Positions 9,186 to 17,377 of a stretch of DNA of 64,000 nucleotides are shown piece after piece. The DNA comes from Candidatus Enterococcus ferrettii (lineage in GTDB: Bacteria; Bacillota; Bacilli; Lactobacillales; Enterococcaceae), in assembly GCF_017377655.1 (NCBI RefSeq), contig NZ_JAFREL010000016.1, forward strand, positions 1 to 64,000, written 5' to 3'. The stretch's first letter is position 1; every line of letters begins with the position of its first letter. The position numbers and the translations under genes were made by a program. Under the pieces are notes generated by a model. That model was given only the letters and a program-made list of their open reading frames with translations. It was not told the origin of the DNA and searched no databases.

Positions 9186-9505
9186 GGAGATAGATTCTAT
9201 CTTCTGCCTCGTTTTTTACGAGGATCACTCCTGGGCGTAGTTGTTAGGGGAAGCAACTACGTCCACTCATTTTGTTAAATCAGTCTTCCTCTGATTTACT
9301 AAATTTATCTTAAGGATCGAGGGATCATGCCATTGAAAAACTAAGCGAATAGTGAAAGTTGACTAACTGAACCGATTTGGGTAAAGCAAACGGGATTAGT
9401 AGGCAAACTTTCAGGATTGGCTTAATTTTTCAAGGCAAGGTCTCTTTTTTGTCGTCTTTTTGCTGTTCCTGAAAGGATCAAAAATTTTTAACGAGGTGAG
9501 CACCT
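9186..9505 (+). ncRNA. Structured 5' leader of the lsa-like ABC-F gene
   Basis: The leader folds into several hairpins readable by eye: GATAG/CTATC (9189-9201), CCTCG/CGAGG (9207-9223), CGTAGTTG/CAACTACG (9236-9261) and AAATCAG/CTGATTT (9277-9297). A long composite hairpin spans 9329-9436, made of GCC-TTGAAAAA-TAAGC paired with GCTTA-TTTTTCAA-GGC, then GAAAGTT/AACTTTC, ACTAA/TTAGT and CCG-TTT/AAACGG. A T-rich tract begins about 8 nt after it (9444-9450). A short reading frame lies on its left arm. This is the layout of antibiotic-responsive leaders in front of other ABC-F and erm genes. Function is inferred. Confidence 0.6.
9327..9344 (+). CDS. Candidate leader peptide MPLKN
   Basis: Five codons, ATG to TAA, encoding MPLKN. 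AAGGA lies ten bases upstream and a closer GAGGG precedes the start. Nearly the whole frame sits on the 5' arm of the long hairpin (9329-9346), so a ribosome paused on it would unfold that arm. Very short frames occur by chance; the position within the stem is the main support. Confidence 0.45.
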   Translation: MPLKN

Positions 9506-10996
9506 ATGGCGACAATTAAAATTGAACAACTAACTTTCGGCTTTGATAAGCAAGGATCGACACTGTTCTCAGAGGCGAATTTATTATTGGATACCCACTG
9601 GAAGCTAGGGCTAATCGGTCGCAATGGACGTGGCAAGACAACTTTACTTCATTTATTATTAGGGCATTACTCGTATCATGGACGAATCGATCTGCCAGTA
9701 GAAGCAATCTATTTCCCAGCAGCAGTCCATGACAAAGAGCGACTTACCTATGAGGTACTTGGGGAGGCTGAAAATTTCGAGTTATGGGAGCTTGAACGAG
9801 AGATGAATTTGATCCAGCTGAATCCAGCTGTTTTATGGCAGCCCTTCTCCACCCTCTCTGGCGGTGAACAAACCAAAGCATTACTGGCAATGCTTTTCAC
9901 TCAAACGGATCGTTTTCCCCTGATTGATGAACCAACCAATCACTTGGATGGCCAAGGCCGACAACACGTAGCGGATTATTTGCAGAAAAAGAGCGGCTTT
10001 ATCGTCGTTAGTCATGACCGCCGTTTCATGGATCAGGTCACTGATCATACTCTGGCAATTGAAAAAAGTCAGCTGATTTTGTATCAGGGAAATTTTTCAA
10101 CCTATGAAGAACAAAAAAAACTACGAGATGACTTTGAGCAGGCCCAAAACAGAAAAATAAAGAAGGAAGTCACTCGATTGAAACAAACTGCTGCCGAAAA
10201 AGCGGAGTGGTCCCATCATCGAGAAACCGATAAATACGGCAAACCTTCCGAAAAAGGCAGCGGAGCGATTAACGACACCGGCTTCATTGGTGCACGAGCG
10301 GCTCGGGTGATGAAACGCTCCAAAACCCTTAACAAACGCATGGCTGAACAGATCCACGATAAGGAAGGATTGCTGAAGGATCTTGAAGAAATTGATTCTT
10401 TGTCGATGGATTACCAGCCGACGCATCATCAGCAACTGCTAAAAGTGGAGAATTTGAGTTTGCGCTATCAGGAAGATTTGTTTTCCGCCCTTTCCTTTGA
10501 AGTTAACAAAGGAGAAATTATCGCTCTCACTGGTCCAAACGGTTCCGGGAAATCCAGTATTTTTTCTTATCTATTGGGCCAATTTGATGGTCAAATCGCA
10601 GGCAGTCATCTTCAGCCTAAACAGTTGACTATCAGTTATGTTCGGCAAAATTACGAAGACAACCATGGAACCCTTCAGGACTTTGCAGAGAAGCATCGAC
10701 TGAATTATTCTGCCTTTTTAAATAATTTACGTAAGTTGGGCATGGAGCGTGCTGTTTTCAATAACCTGATTGAAGAAATGAGCATGGGGCAGCGCAAAAA
10801 AGTGGAGCTTGCGAAGTCGCTTTCTCAAGCTGCCGAACTGTATCTATGGGATGAACCGCTGAATTATCTAGATGTTTTTAATCAACAGCAATTAGAGGAG
10901 CTGCTGCTGCGGGTTCGACCCGCCATGCTAATTATTGAGCATGATCACCGATTTTTAGAGACCATTGGCGCTGTACAAATCCCCTTAGAAAAATAA
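9506..10996 (+). CDS. lsa: Lsa-type ABC-F ribosomal protection protein
   Basis: Protein of 496 residues with two ATP-binding domains and no membrane segments, closely resembling Lsa(A) of Enterococcus, which gives resistance to lincosamides, streptogramin A and pleuromutilins by displacing drug from the ribosome. First domain: Walker A GRNGRGKT (38-45), signature LSGGE (117-121), Walker B ending LIDEPTNHLD. Second domain: GPNGSGKSS, a degenerate signature MSMGQRKK, then LWDEPLNYLD. The linker between domains (about 200-310) carries the charged helices that reach the peptidyl transferase centre. The ribosome site GAGGTG can pair with the CACC before the ATG, so initiation may be damped. It has its own promoter, leader and terminator. 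Confidence 0.9.
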   Translation: MATIKIEQLTFGFDKQGSTLFSEANLLLDTHWKLGLIGRNGRGKTTLLHLLLGHYSYHGRIDLPVEAIYFPAAVHDKERLTYEVLGEAENFELWELEREMNLIQLNPAVLWQPFSTLSGGEQTKALLAMLFTQTDRFPLIDEPTNHLDGQGRQHVADYLQKKSGFIVVSHDRRFMDQVTDHTLAIEKSQLILYQGNFSTYEEQKKLRDDFEQAQNRKIKKEVTRLKQTAAEKAEWSHHRETDKYGKPSEKGSGAINDTGFIGARAARVMKRSKTLNKRMAEQIHDKEGLLKDLEEIDSLSMDYQPTHHQQLLKVENLSLRYQEDLFSALSFEVNKGEIIALTGPNGSGKSSIFSYLLGQFDGQIAGSHLQPKQLTISYVRQNYEDNHGTLQDFAEKHRLNYSAFLNNLRKLGMERAVFNNLIEEMSMGQRKKVELAKSLSQAAELYLWDEPLNYLDVFNQQQLEELLLRVRPAMLIIEHDHRFLETIGAVQIPLEK

Positions 10997-11002
10997 TTAT
11001 TA

Positions 11003-11034
11003 TCCGATTGCTTTTTACTAGTAATCGGTTTTTT
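11003..11034 (+). terminator. Terminator of the lsa-like gene
   Basis: CCGATT/AATCGG stem with a 13-nt loop followed by TTTTTT, 6 nt after the stop codon. Confidence 0.8.
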
Positions 11035-11110
11035 GTTGTAAGCACTATTTTTGTCATTATTCTTAAAACTTGTTAACGTAAATGAGTAAACAAATTAAAG
11101 GAGGATTTTT

Positions 11111-11857
11111 ATGAAACGTTTTGAAGGAAAGGTAGCGATTATCACGGGCGGTTCTAGCGGGATCGGCGCAGCATGTACCAAATTATTTTATCAAGAAGGT
11201 GCAAGGGTTGTTGTTGCGGATGCGAATGAAGACGGCGGCGAGATTTTACAGGACTTATCGATCAACGAAGATACTGGTTTGTTTTTACAAACTGATGTCA
11301 CAAAATATGAACAAGTGAAAGACATGGTCGCTGCTGCTGTGGAGAAATTTGGTAAGGTAGATATTTTAGTAGCGAATGCCGGTATGTCGAATGATGCACC
11401 GATCACAGAATTGTCTCCAGAGGACTGGCAAGCAACAATTGATGTGAACCTGACCGGTGTTTTCTTATCTGACAAGGCAGTCGTGGAGCAAATGTTGCAG
11501 CAAAAAGAGCGCGGCACCATCGTTAACTGCGGATCAATCCACAGTGTTGATGCCCGCGAAGGCATCCCAGCCTATGCTGCGTCTAAGGGCGGCGTTAAAA
11601 TGCTGAGCCAAACGATCGCAGCCAGCTACAGCAAAGAAGGCATTCGGGTAAATACTGTGGCCCCTGGTTACATCGAAACACCTCTTTTGGGTGATATGGA
11701 TGATGAAGCAACACAAGCATTGGTTGACTTACATCCAATTGGTCGTTTAGGTCAACCGGAGGAAGTCGCTGAAGCTGTGGCCTTTTTAGCCAGCGACCAA
11801 GCTAGCTTCGTGAATGGAGCTACTTTGTTAGTTGATGGCGGCTATACCGCAGTTTAA
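11111..11857 (+). CDS. SDR family oxidoreductase
   Basis: Classical short-chain dehydrogenase of 248 residues. The N-terminal Rossmann motif GGSSGIGAA (15-23), the NAG motif (LVANAG), the catalytic Ser in NCGSIHS and the YAASK catalytic Tyr/Lys are all present, with the usual end LVDGGYTAV. Asp/Ala following the second strand (VVADANEDG) suggests NAD rather than NADP preference. It stands alone, 114 nt after the lsa-like gene but behind a terminator, with a strong ribosome site (AAAGGAGG). The substrate cannot be told; relatives include glucose 1-dehydrogenase and 3-oxoacyl reductase-like enzymes. Confidence 0.9.
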   Translation: MKRFEGKVAIITGGSSGIGAACTKLFYQEGARVVVADANEDGGEILQDLSINEDTGLFLQTDVTKYEQVKDMVAAAVEKFGKVDILVANAGMSNDAPITELSPEDWQATIDVNLTGVFLSDKAVVEQMLQQKERGTIVNCGSIHSVDAREGIPAYAASKGGVKMLSQTIAASYSKEGIRVNTVAPGYIETPLLGDMDDEATQALVDLHPIGRLGQPEEVAEAVAFLASDQASFVNGATLLVDGGYTAV

Positions 11858-11861
11858 ACAA

Positions 11862-11910
11862 AAAAAGGTCGATTGTTGTCTTTTTAAACAGGCAGCAATC
11901 GACCTTTTTA
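11862..11910. terminator. Terminator after the SDR gene
   Basis: AAAAAGGTCGATTG pairs perfectly with CAATCGACCTTTTT. It is symmetrical and could work in both directions, ending the SDR transcript from the left. Confidence 0.9.
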
Positions 11911-12012
11911 ATTTGAGCACTTTCACTTTATTTCATTAAATGGCAGCTCCCAGAAAAACCAAAGAAAGATACTGCTCTTTTGAAAGCTTAAAGGAGTTCC
12001 CTGCTCTTCTCC

Positions 12013-12042
12013 AAAAAAAGAAGCAGCGGAAATTCCGCTGCC
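12013..12042 (-). terminator. Terminator of the PadR operon
   Basis: Minus-strand stem GCAGCGGAA/TTCCGCTGC with a one-base centre, followed by TTCTTTTTTT. It abuts the stop of the membrane protein gene at 12045. Confidence 0.88.
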
Positions 12043-12044
12043 TG

Positions 12045-13007
12045 CTAAGCTTTTCTAAAGATATTAATTAACGCCTCATGCACAACCCCGGCAATCACAA
12101 AAATAATCCAGCTGAAACCCCAGGAGCCACTAAGAAATGACCAAATAAAATAGGTGCAAACAACGACAGGCCAATAAACTTTTTCTAAAATAATCCCAAT
12201 TGGTGCTGCTTCACCATATCTTTCCTTCCGAGCATTTGGCCCCAGCTTATCATCATCTAAAATAAAATAGCGATTATCGATAAACTTGCTATGGCTGCTG
12301 TAGTACACGCTGCCGTAAATAATCAGAAAAACACCAGTGGCAATGAAAATAAACATTAAAGGGATACCGATCCCATTCATATAGTAACCTGAAAAGAGGA
12401 AAACGGGAACTAAACTCAATACACATAATCCTATTCCCAACACTAAACTAAATTGAAAGCTCTTTTGGTAAGTGCTTCTCTCAGTTCCTGCCAGCTGCTG
12501 AACAGCTCTCGGTACAAAACGATCATTTAGCGGCTTGCCTTCTGAGGACATCTGCATACCATTATAAATAATCAACCCTACTCCTGTAGCAATACAAACG
12601 AAAAATGCTGCTAAACCTAAGCTGCTGGCATAACCAACAATATTAGCGCCTAAAATAGCGGCGATCGATAAGATGCAAAAGGAAATTCCCAAGCTCAATC
12701 CAGAGGCACTACGCTTGCGCTTCGCCATAAATTCCAGCATTTCCTCTTGGCTGATCGGATCTTGGTCAAAATCAGTTTCAACTTCTTCTTCGTTTTTGCT
12801 AAATTGCAGTGTTTCTTTAAGCTCGTCGACGGAACCGAACTCGCTGATCACAGCACCAATAGCTTCGTGCTCACTCTTGCCTTCTTCTCGTAAAGACCAA
12901 TAATGATCCTCCATAATCGCCAGCAGCTCTTCCTTGGCTCGCTGAACTTCATTCGTTTTTGGAAATTCAATAAACAAGGTTTCCAAATAATTTTTTATTG
13001 TGTCCAT
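12045..13007 (-). CDS. Permease-prefix/DUF1700-type membrane protein
   Basis: Protein of 320 residues. The first 75 or so form a soluble helical domain (FPKTNEVQRAKEELLAIMED...HEAIGAVISEFGSVDELKETL) of the type that accompanies PadR regulators (HAAS/DUF1700/permease prefix domain). A charged stretch follows, then about six hydrophobic segments in pairs near residues 105-150, 185-235 and 270-315. The gene begins one nt after the PadR stop and its ribosome site (AGAGGG) lies inside the PadR 3' end, so the pair is co-translated. Such partners are thought to act in envelope stress sensing; the molecular job is unknown. Confidence 0.8.
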   Translation of the reverse strand: MDTIKNYLETLFIEFPKTNEVQRAKEELLAIMEDHYWSLREEGKSEHEAIGAVISEFGSVDELKETLQFSKNEEEVETDFDQDPISQEEMLEFMAKRKRSASGLSLGISFCILSIAAILGANIVGYASSLGLAAFFVCIATGVGLIIYNGMQMSSEGKPLNDRFVPRAVQQLAGTERSTYQKSFQFSLVLGIGLCVLSLVPVFLFSGYYMNGIGIPLMFIFIATGVFLIIYGSVYYSSHSKFIDNRYFILDDDKLGPNARKERYGEAAPIGIILEKVYWPVVVCTYFIWSFLSGSWGFSWIIFVIAGVVHEALINIFRKA

Positions 13008-13008
13008 A

Positions 13009-13335
13009 TTATCCCTCTTTCATAAATCGGTTCACAACCTCTTTGGTCTGCTGCCACTCTACACGTTTATCGGTCAGAAATTTTTTACCAACCTCCGTGA
13101 TTCGGTAATACGTTCTTTTTTTCCCGTGAGTTACCTCTCCCGGATAAGGTTGAATCAGTCCGTTCTTTTCTAGACGATTGAAGGCCGAATACAAAGTCGT
13201 CTCTTTGATTACATACAGCTCTTCAGTTACTTCACGAATACGTTTAGAAATCTCATAGCCATAAGAATCCCCTTCACTCAAGACCGACAAAATGATCACA
13301 TCATTGTAACCGCGAATGCCATCGCTTGAAATCAT
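13009..13335 (-). CDS. PadR family transcriptional regulator
   Basis: Small winged-helix repressor of 108 residues. The start chosen here is the ATG at 13335, preceded by GGAGGTGGC; an in-frame upstream extension to 13443 runs through the promoter and operator and has no ribosome site. The PadR pattern is clear: LSVLSEGDSYGYEISKRIRE, then the recognition region LYSAFNRLEKNGLI and the wing GKKRTYYRITEVGKKFL. The C-terminal helix (about 90-108) would give dimerisation. The gene heads a two-gene operon with the membrane protein and sits under a promoter overlapped by a large inverted repeat, so it is most likely autoregulated. Confidence 0.9.
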   Translation of the reverse strand: MISSDGIRGYNDVIILSVLSEGDSYGYEISKRIREVTEELYVIKETTLYSAFNRLEKNGLIQPYPGEVTHGKKRTYYRITEVGKKFLTDKRVEWQQTKEVVNRFMKEG

Positions 13336-13361
13336 TTTGCCACCTCCAAAAATTACTTCAT

Positions 13362-13404
13362 CTGTCGTTGTAATCAGTATAGCGTAATTACTACGACAGG
13401 TAAA
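13362..13404 (-). promoter_or_regulatory. PadR operon promoter and operator
   Basis: Minus-strand promoter: TTTACC (13399-13404), exactly 17 nt, TATACT (13376-13381). A 13-bp inverted repeat with a single mismatch, CTGTCGTTGTAAT (13362-13374) and its mirror (13387-13399), separated by 12 nt, covers the spacer and the -10 box. Occupancy would block transcription. Confidence 0.8.
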
Positions 13405-13481
13405 GTAAAAATGCAAACTTTTTTCTGTTGTTTGTTTGATCAATTTATGCCAGAATGAATAATCAGAGAGAAGGGATTAAT

Positions 13482-14579
13482 ATGGAAAAAATTGCCATTA
13501 TTGGGGGCGGCATTATTGGATTAACCCTAGCTAATTATTTGGACAATAAGAAATTTGACGTCACCCTCTATGATCAGTCCACCGGACAAGCAACTGGAGC
13601 TAGTGCCGGCATCATTTCTCCTTGGCTGTCCAAACGACGTAACAAGCAATGGTATGCCTTGGCCAAAGACGGAGCAAACTTTTTCCCACAGCTGATTCAA
13701 GACTTTGATCTGGATGACAGCATTTATCAGCGTTCCGGGACGCTGCTGCTGCGAAAGCAAAAACAATTAGAAGAACTCTACGAATTGGCTAAAAAACGTC
13801 GAGAAGAAGCTGCAGCAATCGGCGAGATCCGTTTATTCACAGAAGCTGAAACAGCTGAGCATCTTCCTTTATTAAAACCAACAGCTGCTTTGCATATTTC
13901 GGGTGGAGGACGTTTGGATGGTATAGCCTATTTACAGCGGTTGCGCTCGTTGGCGAAAAACAAAGGTATTCACTTGGTTAACCAATCAATAACGCTAAAA
14001 CAAACCGCTTCATTACAAGTGGTAGTCGATAAGCAGACCGTAAACTATGATCGAATTATTTTAACACCTGGGCCTCATTTGAAAAATCTGCTAAAGCCCT
14101 TGGGTTATCACACGGACATTCGTCCCCAAAAAGGGCAATTATTGGCATTTCAAACAGATTATACTGAATCAGCCAACTGGCCGGTTGCCATGCTGGATGG
14201 TGAAGCAGATTTGATCCCCTTTGCTGAGGGGAAAATCTTATTGGGTGCTACTCATGAAAATGATGGCAGCTGGGATTTGACTGCTACCAAAGAAGCTTTT
14301 AAGCAATTGATCTGTGGGGCTTCTGAATTTTTAGCTGATCCAGCCAGGCTGTTTTCAGCGCCTTATAATTATCGAATAGGAACTCGAGCCTATACTTCCG
14401 ACTTTGCACCGTTCTTCGGTCTGCTTCGGAACGAGTTACTTGTCGCCAGCGGTTTAGGCTCTTCTGGGTTAACTACTGGCCCTTACATTGGGTATCTGCT
14501 AGCAAACTATTTGAACGGCAAAACAATAACTGACTGGTCAGCTTACCAGAAACCTTTAGAAAACTATATTCATCGATAA
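13482..14579 (+). CDS. FAD-dependent oxidoreductase of the DAO family
   Basis: Flavoprotein of 365 residues when started at the ATG of MEKIAII (13482; site AGAAGGGA). The FAD-binding GxGxxG motif GGGIIG begins at residue 8. Typical D-amino-acid-oxidase family features follow: the second segment QATGASAGIISPW, a substrate domain in the middle, and the C-terminal GLGSSGLTTGPYIGYLLA motif that contacts FAD. Relatives include glycine oxidase, sarcosine oxidase and D-amino acid dehydrogenase. There is no signal peptide. It is divergent from the PadR operon and flanked by a terminator. Substrate unknown. Confidence 0.88.
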   Translation: MEKIAIIGGGIIGLTLANYLDNKKFDVTLYDQSTGQATGASAGIISPWLSKRRNKQWYALAKDGANFFPQLIQDFDLDDSIYQRSGTLLLRKQKQLEELYELAKKRREEAAAIGEIRLFTEAETAEHLPLLKPTAALHISGGGRLDGIAYLQRLRSLAKNKGIHLVNQSITLKQTASLQVVVDKQTVNYDRIILTPGPHLKNLLKPLGYHTDIRPQKGQLLAFQTDYTESANWPVAMLDGEADLIPFAEGKILLGATHENDGSWDLTATKEAFKQLICGASEFLADPARLFSAPYNYRIGTRAYTSDFAPFFGLLRNELLVASGLGSSGLTTGPYIGYLLANYLNGKTITDWSAYQKPLENYIHR

Positions 14580-14687
14580 AAAGAGGGTATCTTCATCCGA
14601 GAGGTAAGCCGAAAACAGCTTCAGATATTTTTATGATTATCCGGTCTATTTCTAAAGGAATTGCTCCAGTTAGATTGATTATCCATT

Positions 14688-14718
14688 AAAAAGGCTGCGA
14701 CATTTGTCACAGCCTTTT
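14688..14718. terminator. Convergent terminator
   Basis: AAAAAGGCTG-GAC / GTC-CAGCCTTTT stem with an ATTT loop and one mismatched pair, between the FAD oxidoreductase and the DUF421 gene. Nothing else is evident in 14580-14824. Confidence 0.75.
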
Positions 14719-14824
14719 CAGTATAAAATTATCCGCTTGAACCACTCTTTTTGTGGAACAATAGCAACCAATTGTTTACTTAATCAAAACATTCTACTCC
14801 TGCACGATAAGATCAGTTTAATAA

Positions 14825-15460
14825 TTATTCTTTATATCCGCTCAAGCGCAATTCTCCTGAAACATACTCCCCTAAGTAAATGTCTGAAACACCTGCAAAC
14901 TCACGCTTCTTGACCTCCTCATCCAGCCAATTCTGATCCTTGCCAATTAATTCCAGCACATCCTCATTTGACTGACCATCCACAATGATTGGGTAACGAA
15001 TGTTCTCATCACCGAACTCAATAATCGTCAGCTGACCATTTTGCTCCAAAATTGCCCGCTTAACCTTTTCTACTTCATAAATTCCGTTGCTGCGCAATTT
15101 AAACATCAATTCATTGGCAGAAATCCCGTGCTTTAAACATTCCTGAACATCTACTTGTCCGTTTTGAATCAAATTCACTGGCTTGCCATCGATCAATAAT
15201 TTCACATAGCGATTATGCTCCTTCATAAATTTCAGCAGCATTACCAAAAATGTCCAAATGACTAGCACCAGTACAAATTGTAAAACTGTAATCGAATCGT
15301 TGTAAATGACACCACCAATAATTCCACCGAGCACGTAATTTTGTACCGCGTCCATCGCTGAGGATGGTGCCAAGTTGCCTTTTCCCGAAATATTGATTTG
15401 AAAAATCAAACAAATGATGCCTAATGCAAATTTTAAAATGACTGGATAATACGCTGCCAT
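14825..15460 (-). CDS. DUF421 (YetF-type) membrane protein
   Basis: Protein of 211 residues: three hydrophobic segments in the first 80 residues, then a soluble domain of about 130 residues with the DUF421 pattern (LLIDGKPVNLIQNGQVDVQECLKHGISANELMFKLRSNGI...VEKVKRAILEQNGQLTI). This family includes B. subtilis YetF and YrbG. The gene lies 11 nt after the DUF3290 gene, a pairing common in Firmicutes, so the two products probably form one membrane complex. The function is not established. Confidence 0.85.
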   Translation of the reverse strand: MAAYYPVILKFALGIICLIFQINISGKGNLAPSSAMDAVQNYVLGGIIGGVIYNDSITVLQFVLVLVIWTFLVMLLKFMKEHNRYVKLLIDGKPVNLIQNGQVDVQECLKHGISANELMFKLRSNGIYEVEKVKRAILEQNGQLTIIEFGDENIRYPIIVDGQSNEDVLELIGKDQNWLDEEVKKREFAGVSDIYLGEYVSGELRLSGYKE

Positions 15461-15471
15461 ACTCTGCCCCC

Positions 15472-15915
15472 TTACTTACTAATTTCTACTTGTGTATTCA
15501 TTAAATAGGTTTCGGTCAGTCGATAAGAGCTTTGATCTGCACTCAAATTAACCGTGTAATAAGTATCTTGGATTTTCACCACTACTCCATCAGTTAGTTG
15601 AACCGAGTTTACCAAAACATCTTCTTGGTCAATGGCAAATTCATTGGCCACTTCTTTGACAAAGGCTACCATTTGCGACGACTGTGTATAGCGACTTTGA
15701 TTTTGTGCATAATCGGAATATTGAACCCCCAGCATAAATACCAGCAGTAAGAATAGCATAATACTTAAATCCCGATACTTGGTTTGAATTCGATGCCGCA
15801 TGTACAAGCTGAAGGCCACAATCATAAAAATCAGCGCCAAAAAAATAATGCCATATTTAATGTAGTCGTTTAAACTCGTTTGGTTTTCGATGTAATTAAT
15901 CCCATAAAAAGTCAT
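15472..15915 (-). CDS. DUF3290 membrane protein
   Basis: Protein of 147 residues with two hydrophobic segments (about 20-42 and 51-67) followed by a small soluble domain (VKEVANEFAIDQEDVLVNSVQL...). This matches the DUF3290 family, found almost always next to DUF421 as here. It starts with MTFYGINYIEN after a good site (GGAGGAAGG). It is the first gene of the two-gene unit. Confidence 0.82.
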   Translation of the reverse strand: MTFYGINYIENQTSLNDYIKYGIIFLALIFMIVAFSLYMRHRIQTKYRDLSIMLFLLLVFMLGVQYSDYAQNQSRYTQSSQMVAFVKEVANEFAIDQEDVLVNSVQLTDGVVVKIQDTYYTVNLSADQSSYRLTETYLMNTQVEISK

Positions 15916-16048
15916 CTGCCTTCCTCCTCCCCTTTATTCTAGCGGTTTTCGCCACTTTCAGCAAAAGACTGCTCTTTACTTTTAGGCAGAAAAAGACGAA
16001 TGTACTAGATGCTTTGCTATACTTATAAATAGTAAAGGAGCGGATACT

Positions 16049-16570
16049 ATGGGAAAACTTGTCTTTTATGGTGCTATCAGTTTAGATGGGTACTTGGCCG
16101 GAAAAAATGAGGACTTGGATTGGCTGCTGCAAACACAAGTAGGAGATCACACCAGCTATGAGGAATTTATAGAAACGATTGGAACCGTGGTTATGGGACG
16201 AATTACTTATGAAGAAGCCTTACGGTTAAACGATAATCAGCCGCTATATCCGGATCAAAAAATCGTTGTTTTCTCCCGCAAGCACCAGACGGTTGATGGT
16301 CACCTCACCATTCACGAAGATCCCGTCAATTATGTACAACAGATGAAGGCACAAGAAAAGAACGATATTTGGCTAGTAGGTGGTGGTACATTGTTGCACC
16401 CCTTATTAGAAGCTGATCTTATCGATGAATGGTTCATCCAAATCGCTCCAGTTTTGCTGGGTGAAGGCAAACAATTATTTGAGCCTCATGGTCTGGCTGC
16501 TCGCTTGGAGTTTATAGAAACCCGTCAATTTGGCGAGCTGGTCGAACTACATTATCGCAAAAAAGCTTGA
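16049..16570 (+). CDS. RibD C-terminal / dihydrofolate reductase-like protein
   Basis: Protein of 173 residues beginning KLVFYGAISLDGYLAG, the hallmark of the RibD-C/DHFR-like superfamily of NADPH-binding reductases. NADPH contacts are suggested by VVMGRITYEEAL and by DIWLVGGGTLLHPLLEADLIDEWFI. It is too divergent from FolA to be the housekeeping dihydrofolate reductase, and no riboflavin genes are near. Ribosome site AAAGGAG is well placed. The role is unknown. Confidence 0.85.
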   Translation: MGKLVFYGAISLDGYLAGKNEDLDWLLQTQVGDHTSYEEFIETIGTVVMGRITYEEALRLNDNQPLYPDQKIVVFSRKHQTVDGHLTIHEDPVNYVQQMKAQEKNDIWLVGGGTLLHPLLEADLIDEWFIQIAPVLLGEGKQLFEPHGLAARLEFIETRQFGELVELHYRKKA

Positions 16571-16590
16571 TCGATTGATCAAGCTTTTTT
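16559..16590. terminator. Bidirectional terminator
   Basis: Perfect 10-bp stem AAGCTTGATC/GATCAAGCTT with a GATT loop, A-run on the left and T-run on the right. It overlaps the last codons of both convergent genes (16570 and 16579). Confidence 0.92.
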
Positions 16591-17226
16591 GTGCTGGTGG
16601 TCAAATAATTCCTGAACTTGTCGAAACTCCCTTACCTCAGCCGGAAAGGTCATTTCTTTTGTCAGTTTATTGGGATAAACATAAGTGTCTAATCCGGCCG
16701 CCACTGCTGCCTGTGCCCCTACCGGACTATCCTCAATTACAACAGCCTGCTCAACCATTAATCGGTTTAAACAAAGCAAGTAGCCCTCAGGATCCGGTTT
16801 ACCTAACTGTAGATCGTCAATTGTAACGAATACATCAATCTGCTTCTTAATCGTTGGATGGGAATCAAAGTAATAAGCTAATTCCCGCATTTCTGAATTC
16901 GAGACCACTCCGATTTTCCATTGCTGTTGACGAGCCAACTCTATTAACTCACCAATTTCTGGCCTTAGCTTGGCCTCGGCATAATTTCTTTTCTGATCTA
17001 CGGCAATTTGCTGAGCAAAGCTTTCAGCATCTATCGGCTGACCAATATCTTGGCTAAGCCTTTCATAAAAAGAAAGCTCTGCCGCCGTACCAACTCCCTG
17101 CTGGTATTCTGCAAAAGGAATTTGGTAATCAAACTGTTTCGTCAAATAATTATTGATGCTCTCGTAAAACAACCATTCACTGTCAATCATCGTTCCATCA
17201 AAATCAAAAATAAGTGCTTTTGTCAT
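16579..17226 (-). CDS. HAD hydrolase, beta-phosphoglucomutase-like
   Basis: Protein of 215 residues with the four HAD motifs: DFDGTMIDSE (8-17, nucleophile Asp8), VVSNSE, a conserved Lys in GKPDPEGYLLC and the acidic pair in VIEDSPVGAQAA. The helical cap after motif I fits subclass IA, the group of beta-phosphoglucomutase and phosphoglycolate phosphatase. It lies 151 nt downstream of the ABC importer operon on the same strand with no clear terminator between, so it may be its last gene. Substrate unknown; a sugar phosphate or another phosphomonoester is likely. Confidence 0.87.
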   Translation of the reverse strand: MTKALIFDFDGTMIDSEWLFYESINNYLTKQFDYQIPFAEYQQGVGTAAELSFYERLSQDIGQPIDAESFAQQIAVDQKRNYAEAKLRPEIGELIELARQQQWKIGVVSNSEMRELAYYFDSHPTIKKQIDVFVTIDDLQLGKPDPEGYLLCLNRLMVEQAVVIEDSPVGAQAAVAAGLDTYVYPNKLTKEMTFPAEVREFRQVQELFDHQHKKA

Positions 17227-17377
17227 CTACTTCTCCTTTCACCAATTGCACAAACAACAGTGTTCATGCCTGCATCACTTTTCAACTCTACAGCTTCAGC
17301 ATAAAAATCACGACTTGAAAAGTCAATGGTAAAAGAAAGCTTTCTACAATAAAACAGTATTCATCATTCTTCTGGGA

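Noticed and set aside
11191..11565. Minus-strand frame of 124 codons inside the SDR gene
   Set aside because: It lies wholly opposite a well-supported SDR gene, has no ribosome site and a composition typical of antisense frames.
13336..13443. N-terminal extension of the PadR gene
   Set aside because: It would include the promoter and the 13-bp inverted repeat and has no family similarity; the ATG at 13335 has GGAGG.
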